A DNA stretch of 64,000 nucleotides from Sphingopyxis sp. GW247-27LB. Lineage in GTDB: Bacteria > Pseudomonadota > Alphaproteobacteria > Sphingomonadales > Sphingomonadaceae. The notes beneath the pieces are model-generated. The model had not been told where the DNA came from. It ran no database searches and was given only the letters and a program-made list of their open reading frames with translations. The translations under genes were made by a program, and so were the position numbers. The stretch covers positions 389,232 to 453,231 of the forward strand of contig NZ_NIWD01000009.1 in assembly GCF_002277025.1 (NCBI RefSeq), written 5' to 3'. This document shows positions 37,301 to 47,158 of this stretch, one piece after another (positions within the stretch are counted from its first letter, which is position 1; every line of letters begins with the position of its first letter).

Positions 37301-38557
37301 ATGGCCACCCAATTTCGCGTTGCCCCCGAAAACCCCGATCCGCTCGACGTTTCCCGCGCCGAATTGTGGAGCGAGGATCGCTGGCAGGAGCCGATGGCCC
37401 GCCTGCGCGCCGAATCGCCGATCCATTATTGCGAGGATTCGAAGTTCGGGCCCTATTGGTCGGTGACGACCTATAAGCCGATCCAGCATATCGAGGCGCT
37501 GCCCAAGATCTTCTCCTCTTCGTGGGAATATGGTGGCATCACCGTTGCGGGCGACGGAATCGAGCATCTGCAGGAGGGCGAGGTCCCGATGCCGATGTTC
37601 ATCGCGATGGATCCGCCGCAGCACACCGCACAGCGCCGCACCGTCGCCCCCGCCTTCGGCCCGTCGGAGATCGAGCGGATGCGCGCCGACACGCTCGCGC
37701 GCACCGCCGCGGTGCTCGACACGCTCCCCATCGGCGAGACGTTCGATTGGGTCGAGAAGCTGTCGATCGAGCTGACGACGCAGATGCTCGCGATTCTCTT
37801 CGATTTCCCGTGGGAGGAGCGGCACAAGCTCACCGCCTGGTCCGACGCGCTCGGCGACATCGAGAGCTTCAACACCGTCGAACTCAGGCAAAAGCGGCTC
37901 GCGATCGCCTATGAGATGGGCGCGGCGTTCAAGGAGCTGTGGGACCGCAAGGCGCAGGCGCCGGGGCCGCACGACCTCATCTCGATCATGCTCCAGTCCG
38001 ACGCGATGAGCCATATGAGCCATGAGGAATTCATGGGGAACCTCATCCTCCTCATCGTCGGCGGCAACGATACGACGCGCAATTCGATGTCGTCCTATGC
38101 CTATGGCCTCCACTGCTTCCCCGAGGAGCGCGCGAAGCTCGAGGCGAACCACGATCCCGATCTCGCGGTCAACGCGATGCACGAGATCATTCGCTGGCAG
38201 ACCCCGCTGGCGCACATGCGCCGCACAGCGACCGAGGATACCGAACTGTTCGGCCACCAGATCAGGAAGCGCGACAAGATCGCGCTGTGGTACGCCTCGG
38301 CGAACCGCGACGAGAGCATTTTTCCCGACGGCGACCGGATCATCGTCGACCGCGAGAATGCGCGCCGCCACCTCGCCTTCGGCTACGGCATCCACCGCTG
38401 CGTCGGGGCGCGCGTCGCAGAGCTGCAGCTCACCGCGCTGATTTCCGAGATGCAGCGGCGCCGGCTGCGCGTGAACGTCGTCGGCGAGCCCGAGCGCGTC
38501 CACGCGAGCTTCGTCCACGGCTATCGCCATCTGCCGGTGGTGCTCGAAAAATATTGA
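37301..38557 (+). CDS. Cytochrome P450, CYP153-like
   Basis: 418 residues from the ATG at 37301. The heme ligand is Cys367 in FGYGIHRCVGARVAELQL; the oxygen-activating I-helix reads VGGNDTTRNSMS; and MFIAMDPPQHTAQRRTVAP is the CYP153 version of the B-C region. CYP153 enzymes hydroxylate the terminal carbon of alkanes and fatty chains in sphingomonads. There is no membrane anchor, as expected for class I soluble P450s, which need ferredoxin and ferredoxin reductase. Neither partner is encoded beside it, unlike the usual CYP153 operon. Confidence 0.9.
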   Translation: MATQFRVAPENPDPLDVSRAELWSEDRWQEPMARLRAESPIHYCEDSKFGPYWSVTTYKPIQHIEALPKIFSSSWEYGGITVAGDGIEHLQEGEVPMPMFIAMDPPQHTAQRRTVAPAFGPSEIERMRADTLARTAAVLDTLPIGETFDWVEKLSIELTTQMLAILFDFPWEERHKLTAWSDALGDIESFNTVELRQKRLAIAYEMGAAFKELWDRKAQAPGPHDLISIMLQSDAMSHMSHEEFMGNLILLIVGGNDTTRNSMSSYAYGLHCFPEERAKLEANHDPDLAVNAMHEIIRWQTPLAHMRRTATEDTELFGHQIRKRDKIALWYASANRDESIFPDGDRIIVDRENARRHLAFGYGIHRCVGARVAELQLTALISEMQRRRLRVNVVGEPERVHASFVHGYRHLPVVLEKY

Positions 38558-38601
38558 TGCGCGGCTGAAACCTCACGCGGGCCGGTCCCGTATCAACGGA
38601 T

Positions 38602-39087
38602 ATGATCGAACGGCGCTATCTTCTCGGCGGTCTCGCGCTTGGCGGCGCGCTCATCGGCGCGCCGATGCTCTTCGCCAAGTCGAGGCGGCCGCTGGCCGAG
38701 CCCGGCTGGCGCCTGTCCGACGCGCAGTGGAAGGCGCGGCTCACCCCCTTCCAGTACAAGGTGCTGCGCGAGGCGGTGACCGAGCGTCCTTTCACCAATC
38801 CGCTCAACGACGAGCATCGCGCGGGCATCTTTTCCTGCGCCGGCTGCGCGCTGCCGCTCTATTCGAGCAAGACCAAGTTCGAGAGCGGCACCGGCTGGCC
38901 GAGCTTCTGGGCGCCGCTGAAGAACGCGATCGCGATCTCGACCGACCATGAACTCGGCTATGCGCGCACCGAGGTCCATTGCCGCCGCTGCGGCGGCCAC
39001 CTTGGCCATGTCTTCAATGACGGGCCGAAGCCGACCGGCAAGCGCTATTGTATGAACGGCGCCGCGCTCAGCTTCCGGCCGGCCTGA
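38602..39087 (+). CDS. msrB: Peptide-methionine (R)-S-oxide reductase, exported form
   Basis: 161 residues. The N-terminus [19 protein letters not shown] is a Tat-like signal (twin Arg at 4-5), so the enzyme probably works in the periplasm. The zinc pairs are CAGC at 79-82 and CRRC at 127-130. Catalytic Cys150 lies in [11 protein letters not shown], and [10 protein letters not shown] and GHVFNDGP are MsrB blocks. It repairs methionine-R-sulfoxide. Stands alone on the plus strand, convergent with the GT-C-like gene, whose last codons overlap it by 20 bp. Confidence 0.92.
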   Translation: MIERRYLLGGLALGGALIGAPMLFAKSRRPLAEPGWRLSDAQWKARLTPFQYKVLREAVTERPFTNPLNDEHRAGIFSCAGCALPLYSSKTKFESGTGWPSFWAPLKNAIAISTDHELGYARTEVHCRRCGGHLGHVFNDGPKPTGKRYCMNGAALSFRPA

Positions 39088-40921
39088 CGCGCCACGCCGC
39101 CAATCCCGTCGCGGTGCCGAGCGGAACCGGTTCGAGCCAGGCGGGCGGCTTGCCGGTATAGAGACGCGCCGCCAGCCCGTCGGCGCGCGCCTTGCGGTAA
39201 TTGCCGAAATCGCTCGCGCTGCGGCAGACGACGATCAGCGTCGCGCCGCGCCCGCGCACCAGCGCCTCGGCCTTGGCGGGATCGCCCAGAAACGCGCGGA
39301 TCGTGTCGGCCATCGCCTCCTTGTTGCGATGGTGCGGCGTCGCGACGAGGCGATGCGGCGTCCAGAAGATCAGCGGCGCGCCGAGGTCGATCGGCGCAAG
39401 GATCGTCGCCGGCGGCAGCCGGTCGAGCGCCGCGATCGCGGCGGGGTCGAGGCAGTTCTGACGCTTTGGCGTGTCCGCCGCGGCGCGGCGCTCGTCGGGC
39501 GCCTGCAACGCCGGAAAGACCCAGCCGAGCGGCGCGGCGACCGCGAGGCTGGCGAAGAGCGGCACGGTCGCGGCGGCGAGCGCCGAGCCCGCAATGCGCG
39601 GCAAGGCGCCGGCGAGCCCCCGCGCCCGGCTCCACAGGCACAGCCCGACCCAGGCGCAGCCCGGCACCGCGATCAGATGCGCGGTCGAAACGCTGCGCAT
39701 CACCAGCAGCGACAGCGCCGTCGCACCGGCGAGTGCGATCAGGATCGTCGCCCATTGGCGCCTGTCCTCGGCGCTCGCGCTGCGCAGCCATGCGAGTCCC
39801 GCGCCCGCGAACCCCAACAGCGAGGGGACGATCAGAAACGGAATATTGTGCGGCTTCGCGGCCCAGATCGGCTGCCCCTCGATCACGCGGCGATACCAGT
39901 AACGATCGACGATCGGATCGAGCGACGCGAAGGGGCCGCGCGCGCATTCGGGCGCGACCGCGACGAGCGCGAGCGCCGCGAGGACGGCCGCCCCGCCGAG
40001 AAGCAGCAACCGAAGCCATGGCCGCGACGGCCGCAGCGCCACCGCGACCCCGCTGCCGGCCGCGGCGACCGTGAAGGCGGCGAGATAGGGCGCCGACAGC
40101 GAATCGCACCACGCCCCCGCGAGTCCCGCCGGCCCGCGCGTCGCGAACTGAAAGAGGATCGCGCCCCCCGCCAGCCCGCCCATATAGCCGAGGAGCCGGT
40201 CGCGGTTCGCGGCGTCGCCGTTCAGCGCCCAGCGCAGCGCCGCGATTCCCGCGAAAAGCGCCGCCATCGGCAGCCCCTCGATCGACACCGCGACCAGCAT
40301 CGCCGCGAACAGCCCGCCGAGCAGCCCGGCGCCGCGGCTCGCGGGACGCAGCGCCTGCCAGAGGATCAGCATCGCGAGGAAGATCTGCCAGCCGTGATGA
40401 TCGACGCGCAGCGGCCGGAACTGCACCATGATATAGCCGGCGAAGAGAATATAGAGCGGCGCCACAAAGGCGATGCGCCGGTCGGACAGCGTCCGGAAGC
40501 CGAGCGCGGCGGCGGCGAGCAGCGCCGCGAGGTGGAGCGGCGGCCACAGCGCCATCACGATCTGCTCGGCGAGCGGCTGGCCGAAAAACGGCCGCAGCAA
40601 CAGGATTCCGCCCGCGATCGGCGCATCGACGATCCGCGACCAGTGCATCAGCACGCCGCCATCCGCCGGATTGACCCGATATTGCATGAGGTCCCACCAG
40701 CCCTGCCCGGCCAGAAGGTCGCGCACCTGCGCCATGCGCATCGCGTCGTCGGTGTCGCTCAGCTGGAGCGCCGTGATCGCCGGCCATTGCCCGATGAAGA
40801 TCGCGACCTCGACGACCGCCCAGAAGATGAGCGCGACGCGAACCGGCGTCATCCACGCCGCGAAGAACGGCGCAGTCTCGGGGGTCTTCGCGCCCTCGGC
40901 CGCGAGGGTACCGGCGCTCAC
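39068..40921 (-). CDS. Large polytopic membrane protein, GT-C glycosyltransferase-like
   Basis: 617 residues from a GTG that overlaps the upstream GtrA stop (GTGA). About 11 to 13 membrane spans are followed by a soluble C-terminal domain of about 130 residues. The first periplasmic loop has an acidic motif [17 protein letters not shown], the DxD-type signature expected in GT-C enzymes that use polyprenyl-phosphate sugars; HWSRIVDAP and [12 protein letters not shown] are further conserved-looking blocks. Pairing with GtrA supports transfer of a lipid-linked sugar on the outer face of the inner membrane. Acceptor unknown. Confidence 0.7.
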   Translation of the reverse strand: MSAGTLAAEGAKTPETAPFFAAWMTPVRVALIFWAVVEVAIFIGQWPAITALQLSDTDDAMRMAQVRDLLAGQGWWDLMQYRVNPADGGVLMHWSRIVDAPIAGGILLLRPFFGQPLAEQIVMALWPPLHLAALLAAAALGFRTLSDRRIAFVAPLYILFAGYIMVQFRPLRVDHHGWQIFLAMLILWQALRPASRGAGLLGGLFAAMLVAVSIEGLPMAALFAGIAALRWALNGDAANRDRLLGYMGGLAGGAILFQFATRGPAGLAGAWCDSLSAPYLAAFTVAAAGSGVAVALRPSRPWLRLLLLGGAAVLAALALVAVAPECARGPFASLDPIVDRYWYRRVIEGQPIWAAKPHNIPFLIVPSLLGFAGAGLAWLRSASAEDRRQWATILIALAGATALSLLVMRSVSTAHLIAVPGCAWVGLCLWSRARGLAGALPRIAGSALAAATVPLFASLAVAAPLGWVFPALQAPDERRAAADTPKRQNCLDPAAIAALDRLPPATILAPIDLGAPLIFWTPHRLVATPHHRNKEAMADTIRAFLGDPAKAEALVRGRGATLIVVCRSASDFGNYRKARADGLAARLYTGKPPAWLEPVPLGTATGLAAWRVRPAGS

Positions 40922-41352
40922 GCGGCGTCCGGACGGAAGACGACGTGGCGGCGCAGCAGATAGGTGGTCTGGAAGCTGACGACGATCGCGGCGAGCTTCG
41001 CGAGACGCGCATCGAGGCCGAGCGCGCTCCCGGCGCCGACGATCGCGGTGGTCACCGCGAGACCGACGAGCGCCGAGCCGACGAACAGCAGCTTCTGGCG
41101 GTGGCGCTCGTCCGTGCCGCGCGCCGCGATGCCGTCGGCAAAGACGAGCCGGCTCGATACCAGCCAATGGACGAGGATGCCCGTGCCATAGCCGAGCGCC
41201 GAGGCGGCGACGGGCGCCAGCCCGCCATCGAGCAGCAGCAGGAACAGCCCGGCGTCGGTGCCGAGCGCGAGCCCGCTCGCGAACAGATAGGCGATCCAGC
41301 GCGCTTCGCCGCACCGCGCCGCGTCGATCATCTGCAAGGCCCTGTCGATCAT
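40918..41352 (-). CDS. GtrA family membrane protein
   Basis: 144 residues from the ATG at 41352; the frame upstream overlaps the neighbouring oxidoreductase. Four membrane spans with the GtrA-type pattern WIAYLFASGLALGTDAGLFL, HWLVSSRLVF, and a C-terminal FQTTYLLRRHVVF. GtrA proteins are thought to flip or stabilise polyprenyl-phosphate sugars. Translationally coupled (GTGA) to the GT-C-like protein and 28 bp after the flavoprotein gene. Confidence 0.88.
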   Translation of the reverse strand: MIDRALQMIDAARCGEARWIAYLFASGLALGTDAGLFLLLLDGGLAPVAASALGYGTGILVHWLVSSRLVFADGIAARGTDERHRQKLLFVGSALVGLAVTTAIVGAGSALGLDARLAKLAAIVVSFQTTYLLRRHVVFRPDAA

Positions 41353-41380
41353 CGCCGCGGTCCTCCGGGCAAAAGCGACG

Positions 41381-42907
41381 TCACGCCGCCTTGGCGGCGC
41401 GGCCGGGAACGGCGCGCACCGATGCGAGCGCGGCGCGCTCGCCCTCGCTGCCGCTCTCGTGATATTCGGCATCCTCATTGACGCCCCAGATGTCGTAGAC
41501 GCGCGCGCCTGCGGCGATGTTGCGCACCGTCAGCATCGCGGTCATCATCGCATGATCCTGGTTGTTGTAGCGGTGCATGCCGTTGCGTCCGACCATGTGG
41601 AGCGTCGGATAGCGCGCCTCGAGCTCCTCGCGCATCGCCGCGACATGCGCGGCATAATCATCGTCATAGACCGGATAGGCCTTTTCCTGCCGCACCACCG
41701 CGCCGCCGACGACATCGGCGGGGTCACAGAGGCCGAGGATCGCCATTTCCTTCGTCGCCAGCGCGACGAGCTCGTCGTCGCTCGACGACCAGAGCCCGTC
41801 GCCCTCGAAGCAGAAATATTCGAGACCGACGCACGCGATCGCGGGGTCGGGGACCATTTCGGGCGACCAGCTGCGGAAATTCTGCACCCGGCCGACCTTC
41901 ACCTTGCTGTCGTGGATATAGATCCAGTTGTCGGGGAACAGATCCTCCGAGCGGATCTTGAGCGCAACGGTCAGGAAGTCGCGATATTTGAGCGCCGGCG
42001 CATCGGTCAGCGCGCAGGCCGGCAGCGGGTGAATGCGCGCCGCAAGCTCGCGCATCGGCGCCGAACTGATCACATGTTCCGCGTCGATCACGATGTCGCC
42101 GTCGGGCCCGCTCGCGGTCAGCCGCCAGCGCCCGCTCTTCTGGTCCTGCGTCAATTGCCTGAAGCTGTGCGCCATCAGCACATGATTACCGCCCGCGCGC
42201 ACCTTGCCCGCCGCCGCGTCCCACATCATGCCGGGGCCGAGCCGCGGATAGCGGAAGGTTTCGAGCAGGGTCTTGGTCGCCATGCCGTCGTTCGGCGCCT
42301 TGTTGAGCCCCAGGCTGCGCTTCAGCCCGTCGAGCACTGCGGCGCCGAGGCTGAGCCCCTTGATGCGCTGCGCGGCCCAGTCGGCCGACATCTCGTCGCA
42401 CGGCATTCCCCACACCTTCTCGGTGTAGGTCTTGAAAAAGATCGAATAGAGCTTCCGCCCGAACTGGTTGATCGTCCAATCCTCGAAACTGCGCACCGTC
42501 CGGCTCGGAAACAGCTTCGCCTTGGCATAGCTCGCCATGCACAGGGTCGATCGCATGATCCCGAGATTCCACAACGCCTCGAACGCGCGCAGCGGATAGG
42601 AGTAGAATTTGCCTTCATAATAGATGCGGCTCATCCGCGGGCGCTGGATGAAGTCGTCGGGCAAAATCTCGTTCCACAGGTCGACGACCTCCTGGCTTTT
42701 CGAGAAAAAGCGATGGCCGCCGATATCGAAGCGAAAGCCCTCATGCTCGACCGTGCGGCTGATGCCGCCGACATAGACGGGGTCTTTCTCGATCACCGTC
42801 ACCGAATATCCCTGCTGCGTCAGCAGATAGGCGGCGGTCAGCCCCGCCGGCCCGGCGCCGATGATCGCGACGTCCACACTCGTCGGCCGGTTCTGGTTGT
42901 CAGGCAT
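41381..42907 (-). CDS. FAD-dependent oxidoreductase, UDP-galactopyranose mutase/protoporphyrinogen oxidase-like
   Basis: 508 residues. VAIIGAGPAGLTAAYLLTQQGYSV is the FAD-binding Rossmann motif, followed by VIEKDPVYVGGISRT and FDIGGHRFFSKSQEVVDLWNEILP, blocks typical of the COG1232 amine-oxidase/UGM-like enzymes found in glycan clusters. The C-terminal GRNGMHRYNNQDHAMMTAM is another family block. It is unlikely to be the heme protoporphyrinogen oxidase, since hemJ is present at 62.2 kb. Upstream of gtrA and the GT-C gene; a sugar-modifying role is inferred. Confidence 0.82.
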   Translation of the reverse strand: MPDNQNRPTSVDVAIIGAGPAGLTAAYLLTQQGYSVTVIEKDPVYVGGISRTVEHEGFRFDIGGHRFFSKSQEVVDLWNEILPDDFIQRPRMSRIYYEGKFYSYPLRAFEALWNLGIMRSTLCMASYAKAKLFPSRTVRSFEDWTINQFGRKLYSIFFKTYTEKVWGMPCDEMSADWAAQRIKGLSLGAAVLDGLKRSLGLNKAPNDGMATKTLLETFRYPRLGPGMMWDAAAGKVRAGGNHVLMAHSFRQLTQDQKSGRWRLTASGPDGDIVIDAEHVISSAPMRELAARIHPLPACALTDAPALKYRDFLTVALKIRSEDLFPDNWIYIHDSKVKVGRVQNFRSWSPEMVPDPAIACVGLEYFCFEGDGLWSSSDDELVALATKEMAILGLCDPADVVGGAVVRQEKAYPVYDDDYAAHVAAMREELEARYPTLHMVGRNGMHRYNNQDHAMMTAMLTVRNIAAGARVYDIWGVNEDAEYHESGSEGERAALASVRAVPGRAAKAA

Positions 42908-43243
42908 CGATAATCCCCACGCAGCAAAAAGCTCGCCTACCCCTGTGGCGCAGCGGGCCTAAAAACTGGTTAACGGAGTAGTAGGAAAGCGGAGGTGCAT
43001 CGGCAGCAAATGGGCGCCGCGTTGCGCCCTGAAGCCGAGACAAGATTGACGGCCGGCGGGGATGAGCCCCTTGCCTCCCGTTCCCCGCCGCCGCATACTC
43101 GTCCCCGCCTGAAAAGGAGCAGGCCGGTGCGGTTGGCCCGGCCCTCGCACCCCGCGAGTCCTGGCCTTCGCCCGCAGGCGATGCGTCCCGAGGCCTTTGC
43201 CGCCCCAGCAATCCCGCCGGCGCGAACGAAGGAGCCTGGACCC
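42908..43243. other. Intergenic gap between divergent genes
   Basis: 336 bp between the flavoprotein start and the VOC gene start. The VOC reading frame stays open upstream to 42995, but the translation is low-complexity and Pro/Arg-rich without homology. I see a likely ribosome site (GAAGGAG, 43228-43234) for the VOC gene, and otherwise no clear element; promoters for both genes must lie here. Confidence 0.5.
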
Positions 43244-43666
43244 ATGCAACAGCAGATTTCGGTCATCACCCTCGGCGTCGCCGATCTCGCCGCGTCGCGG
43301 CGTTTCTATTCCCAGGGCTTCGGCTGGCGGCCGGTGTTCGAAAATGACGAGATCCTCTTCTACCAGATGAACGGCTTCGTCTTCGGAACCTGGTTGAAAC
43401 CCGCGCTCGCCGACGACATGCAGCGCGCGCCGACCGGCGGCGACGCACCCTTTGCGCTCGCCCACAATGTCGCGGCGCAAGCCGAAGTCGCGCCGCTGAT
43501 CGACGCGCTCGTCGGCGCGGGCGGCACGCTGCTCCGCGCGGCCGACGCGCCGCCGCATGGCGGCTTTCGCGGCTATGTCGCCGATCCCGACGGCCACGCC
43601 TGGGAAATCGCATGGAATCCGGCGTGGCCGATCGACGCCGAGGGTCATGTGCGCTTCGCGGCCTGA
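43244..43666 (+). CDS. VOC family (glyoxalase/bleomycin resistance-like) protein
   Basis: 140 residues, one VOC unit pair. SVITLGVADLAASRRFYSQGFGWRPVF is the standard opening, LFYQMNGFVFGTW the first beta hairpin, and GYVADPDGHAWEIAWNP carries the C-terminal Glu of the metal site. His near the opening is replaced (ITLGVADL), so the metal ligand set is incomplete or shifted. Substrate unknown. The start at 43244 has a GAAGGAG ribosome site. Confidence 0.85.
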   Translation: MQQQISVITLGVADLAASRRFYSQGFGWRPVFENDEILFYQMNGFVFGTWLKPALADDMQRAPTGGDAPFALAHNVAAQAEVAPLIDALVGAGGTLLRAADAPPHGGFRGYVADPDGHAWEIAWNPAWPIDAEGHVRFAA

Positions 43667-43675
43667 TCGCGCCGA

Positions 43676-44323
43676 CTAGGGTTCTCCACCGCCGGGACGC
43701 GCGCGCGTGGTTCGGAACAGCACGGCCTCGATCGCGAGAAAGAGACCCATCGCGCCCGCGGCGGCGACAGGCCCGCCGAGATCGAGGCCGATGCGGACGA
43801 TCACATAGGCGAGGACGATCAGGCTGAGCATCAGCCCCGGCGCGCCGAGTCCGCGCATCGCGGCGCTGCGGTGATAGCCGATCCAGAAGACGAAGCGGAA
43901 CAGGATCCAGACGAAGGCGGTCGCCTCGACCGCGCGCATCCCGTCACCGTCGTCGCTGTAGAGCGCGAGCCCGAAAAGCGCCGCCGTGAACAGGATCAGT
44001 TGCTCGAGCGTGTTCTGCAGATAACGCTGATTGACCCGCAGGCGCCGGGTCTCGTAGCCGGCCAGCGGGTCGAAGGCGGGCGATTGCAGCCGCTCGTGCG
44101 CGACCGCCTCTACGCCCATCGCAAGGCAGAAGAAAACCGCGAGGCACCAGCATTTGAAGGCGAAGGTCAGCCGGTCGGCGACCGTCTCCATCTCGGCGAG
44201 TGGCGGCGCGAGGTGACGGATCGCGAGCCAGAGCGCAGCGGCGACGACAGCCGAGGCGGCGATGGCCCCGATCCCCTTTCGGCGCTGGCGGCGCCAATCG
44301 GCGGCGACATCCTGCGCTTCCAT
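43676..44323 (-). CDS. MAPEG family membrane protein
   Basis: 215 residues from the ATG at 44323. Four to five membrane spans. The central block RVNQRYLQNTLEQLILFTAALF followed by RAVEATAFVWILFRFVFWIGYH is the MAPEG signature (membrane-associated proteins in eicosanoid and glutathione metabolism), including the E-RV-Q--L-N--E pattern. A glutathione-linked detoxification role is possible for bacterial members, but none is shown. The frame upstream overlaps the usher end and is not used. Confidence 0.82.
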   Translation of the reverse strand: MEAQDVAADWRRQRRKGIGAIAASAVVAAALWLAIRHLAPPLAEMETVADRLTFAFKCWCLAVFFCLAMGVEAVAHERLQSPAFDPLAGYETRRLRVNQRYLQNTLEQLILFTAALFGLALYSDDGDGMRAVEATAFVWILFRFVFWIGYHRSAAMRGLGAPGLMLSLIVLAYVIVRIGLDLGGPVAAAGAMGLFLAIEAVLFRTTRARPGGGEP

Positions 44324-44364
44324 GTCCCTTCTCCCTGCCGGCCTTGATCCGCGCGGCGATCCTA

Positions 44365-47127
44365 TCACGAACCGCCGCCGGCCGCATCCTCGCCGCCCGG
44401 CGGGCCGAGCGCGCCGGCGTCGCCTTCGAGGATCGTCCCGGCGTCGGCAAGCACCCCCGCGAGCGGCTTCAGCGCCAGCGTGCCGAGCCGTACCCGCGGG
44501 CTCGCCTTGCCCGGCATCGCGCTCAGCACGAACGCGGGGTCGAGCCGCAGCGCGGCCGCCGACGCCTTCGCCATCCGCACCGTGTAGCGGCCGTAGGGGA
44601 CGCTTTCGAACAGGAAATAGCCGTCGAATTCGCTGAGCGCCGTGGCGCGCACGCGGCCCTCGGCATCGACGAGCTCGAGGCTCAGCCCCTCGATCGCATT
44701 GCCGCCGGCGCGCATCGCAACCCCTTCGATCTCGCCTGCCGCGCTCATCGGCAGCGCGACGCGCGTCGCGACGCCGGGGCGCGGGGTGACGACGACGCCG
44801 GGAAGTGCCGGCTGGACATAGGGGTCGGGCAGGCTACCCGCGTCGATGCCGATCAACAGCGGGCGGAAGGGTTCGAGCCCGTCGATCACCGCACGCCCGT
44901 CGGCGTCGGTCGCGGCATCGACATAGGCGTTGCCTGCGGTCAGCGGTACCCGCGCGACCGCCGCCTCGCCCGGCTGGCGCACGCCGTCGCCATTGTCGTC
45001 CATGAACACATCGGCGAGCACCTGCCCGCGCCCACCGAGCTTTTCGCTCGACATCCGCCAGCCGCCGCGCGCGGGGTCGGGGCCGAAGCTGAAGGCGAGC
45101 GACAGCGACGCCGCGACCGACCCGTCGCTCGCCATCTCGCCAAAGCCCGATAGCTGCAAGCGCTTGAAACGGCGCGTATAACCGAGCCCGGCGCTCGCAC
45201 GGCCGAGCCCCTTGTCATAGCCGAGTTCGGCGCGCCATTCGGCCTCCCCCTTTCCCGACCATTCGGCGATCGCGGTCAGCCGCGAATCGGCACTCGCGCC
45301 CGCCAGCGCGACGCGCGCCTCGCCGCGCAGCCGGATGCGTCCGATCCGCGCATTGGCGAGCAGGCTGGCGGTCAGGCTGTCGGGCGGATCGGGGCCGAAG
45401 GGCACGTGCGACCGGCTCCAGTCGAGCTGGCCGGTGAAGGTCATCGCGCGAAAGCTCGCCGAGGCGCGCGCGCTGGCGTCGAGGCTCGCGATTCCCGACG
45501 CGCGCTCGGTGCGCGACAGGTCGAGATGGAGCGGCAGCACGCTGCGCCCGAGCTTGACCGGCTGGTCGAGCGAAAGGGAATAGAGGCCGGTCACACCGCC
45601 AAAAAAGCGGTCGGAGACGAAGCCGCCCCAGCCGCGCATCGCGTCGGCGCGCACATAGGTCTCGCCAAAGGCCGCGAGCCAGCTCAGTCGCGCCGCGGCG
45701 GCGCGGTCGTCGGCATAGGATGCCGCGACCTCGAGCAATGACGGCCCGATCGAGCGGCGCAGCGCGGCCTCGCCATAGTTGCGGCGGACATTCTCGATCA
45801 TCAGGCTGTGGGCATAGCCCGCGACCGAGGTCCGCGCGTCGAGTCCGCGCTCGATCGCCAGCGTCCCGCGCCAGCCGCGCCGCCACGGCTGGCGGCGATT
45901 GCCGAATGCGATCAGGTCGGAATTTTCCTGCGCGAACCCCGCCCAATACCAGGTCTGGCGCGGCGGGATCGAATCGATCCCGACCTGCAGCTCCTTGATC
46001 TCGCGCCGGATCTGGCCCTGCGGCCCGTAAAGCACGATCTCGAAGCGGTTCGCGCCATATTGCAGCGGCACGTCGAGAAATTCGTAGCGGCCGTCGCCAT
46101 TGGGGCTCGCGAAGGCGAGCAACTGCCCGTTGCGGTACAGTTCGGCGTCCCAGCCCGCAGGAAGGTCGCCGCGAAAGCTCGTCTTGTCGAAGGCGTCGGG
46201 GCGCTCGACCGGCCGGTTGGTGATCACCGCGCCGCGCCCCGGAGCGCTCTGCGCGACCAGCCCCGTCGACAGCAGCGCGACGTCGCCCGCCGCATAATGG
46301 GTCGCGCGGAGCGGGCCGAGCAGCGTTCCTGCGGGATCGGTGCGATAGAGCCGCATCCGCAGGCTGTCGGGCACCCCCTTCTCGTCCGACGCGAGCCGCG
46401 CGTCGAAACTCTGCCCGAGCGCCTCGCCCGCCGCGAAAATCTCGTAGCGCACCTGGACATAGGAGCCGCCGCGCTCGTCTTTCACCGCGCCCGCCGACGC
46501 GACGACGTCGACCGACGGCGTCGCCCACGCCTGATAGGGCCGCGCCGCCTGCGGCAGGCTCGCGAGGTCGAAGCGCGCGGCGGGGCGGATTCCCGCGGCG
46601 CGCGCGCGGCGTTCGGCCGCGAGCTGGAAGGGTAGTTTCTCCTTCGCGTCGATGCGCAGCACCGCATTGGGCAAGTCGGCGGCGATCGGCACGCCGAGCC
46701 AGTCCTTCAGGTTGGCGAGATCGACGCACCATCCCGCGGGCGTATCGCGGATCGCCGTCGCGGCAATCCGATAGCCCTGGTTCCCCGCGCGCACCTCGCC
46801 CGCGTCGCGGTCAATCGTCAACGCGCGCCGTTCGTCGAAGACCCAGCCCGTTGCGCGGCGCAACTTCCGGTCGACGCGCACCGCGAGGTCGAGCGCGAGC
46901 ACCATGTCGCCCAGGTCGACGCACACCCCCTCGGGCGTGCGATAGCCGCGCACCCCGTCGCCGAGCCGGTACGGACCCGAGCGCAGCTCGAACAGCCAGG
47001 CATCGTCCTCGTTCGGCGCCCACGCTGCGGAAGAAGGAGAAACGGGGCTGGTATCAACGGCTTCGGCGCTGGCGGGCACGAGTCCCGCCAGCGCCAGCGC
47101 GGCGACGATGAAGCGCCCCCACCGCAT
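44365..47127 (-). CDS. Usher-like outer-membrane protein of an alternative chaperone-usher system
   Basis: 920 residues with a signal peptide (FIVAALALAGLVPASAEA). The middle has a beta-domain with FRGDLPAGWDAELYRNGQLL, ASPNGDGRYEFLDVPLQYG and NRFEIVLYGPQGQ, like the FimD plug region, followed by a long run of alternating strands (about 390-690) fitting an outer-membrane barrel. From residue 707 an SdrD/CNA-B-like unit begins (VFMDDNGDGVRQPGEAAVAR), then a carboxypeptidase-regulatory-like repeat at about 795-850. Classical FimD sequence identity is low. It lies 31 bp after a PapD-like chaperone and near a DUF4402 pilin, so secretion and assembly of that fibre is the likely job. Confidence 0.75.
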   Translation of the reverse strand: MRWGRFIVAALALAGLVPASAEAVDTSPVSPSSAAWAPNEDDAWLFELRSGPYRLGDGVRGYRTPEGVCVDLGDMVLALDLAVRVDRKLRRATGWVFDERRALTIDRDAGEVRAGNQGYRIAATAIRDTPAGWCVDLANLKDWLGVPIAADLPNAVLRIDAKEKLPFQLAAERRARAAGIRPAARFDLASLPQAARPYQAWATPSVDVVASAGAVKDERGGSYVQVRYEIFAAGEALGQSFDARLASDEKGVPDSLRMRLYRTDPAGTLLGPLRATHYAAGDVALLSTGLVAQSAPGRGAVITNRPVERPDAFDKTSFRGDLPAGWDAELYRNGQLLAFASPNGDGRYEFLDVPLQYGANRFEIVLYGPQGQIRREIKELQVGIDSIPPRQTWYWAGFAQENSDLIAFGNRRQPWRRGWRGTLAIERGLDARTSVAGYAHSLMIENVRRNYGEAALRRSIGPSLLEVAASYADDRAAAARLSWLAAFGETYVRADAMRGWGGFVSDRFFGGVTGLYSLSLDQPVKLGRSVLPLHLDLSRTERASGIASLDASARASASFRAMTFTGQLDWSRSHVPFGPDPPDSLTASLLANARIGRIRLRGEARVALAGASADSRLTAIAEWSGKGEAEWRAELGYDKGLGRASAGLGYTRRFKRLQLSGFGEMASDGSVAASLSLAFSFGPDPARGGWRMSSEKLGGRGQVLADVFMDDNGDGVRQPGEAAVARVPLTAGNAYVDAATDADGRAVIDGLEPFRPLLIGIDAGSLPDPYVQPALPGVVVTPRPGVATRVALPMSAAGEIEGVAMRAGGNAIEGLSLELVDAEGRVRATALSEFDGYFLFESVPYGRYTVRMAKASAAALRLDPAFVLSAMPGKASPRVRLGTLALKPLAGVLADAGTILEGDAGALGPPGGEDAAGGGS

Positions 47128-47158
47128 CCCGGCCGCGCCTGACTTGTCCGTCCGATTC

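Noticed and set aside
37028-38530. 500-codon antisense frame over the P450 gene
   Set aside because: Contains the WTLKQVQGD string generated by the intergenic repeat and otherwise low-information sequence opposite a clear P450.
42995-43243. N-terminal extension of the VOC protein
   Set aside because: Pro/Arg-rich, no homology, and a good ribosome site stands before the ATG at 43244.
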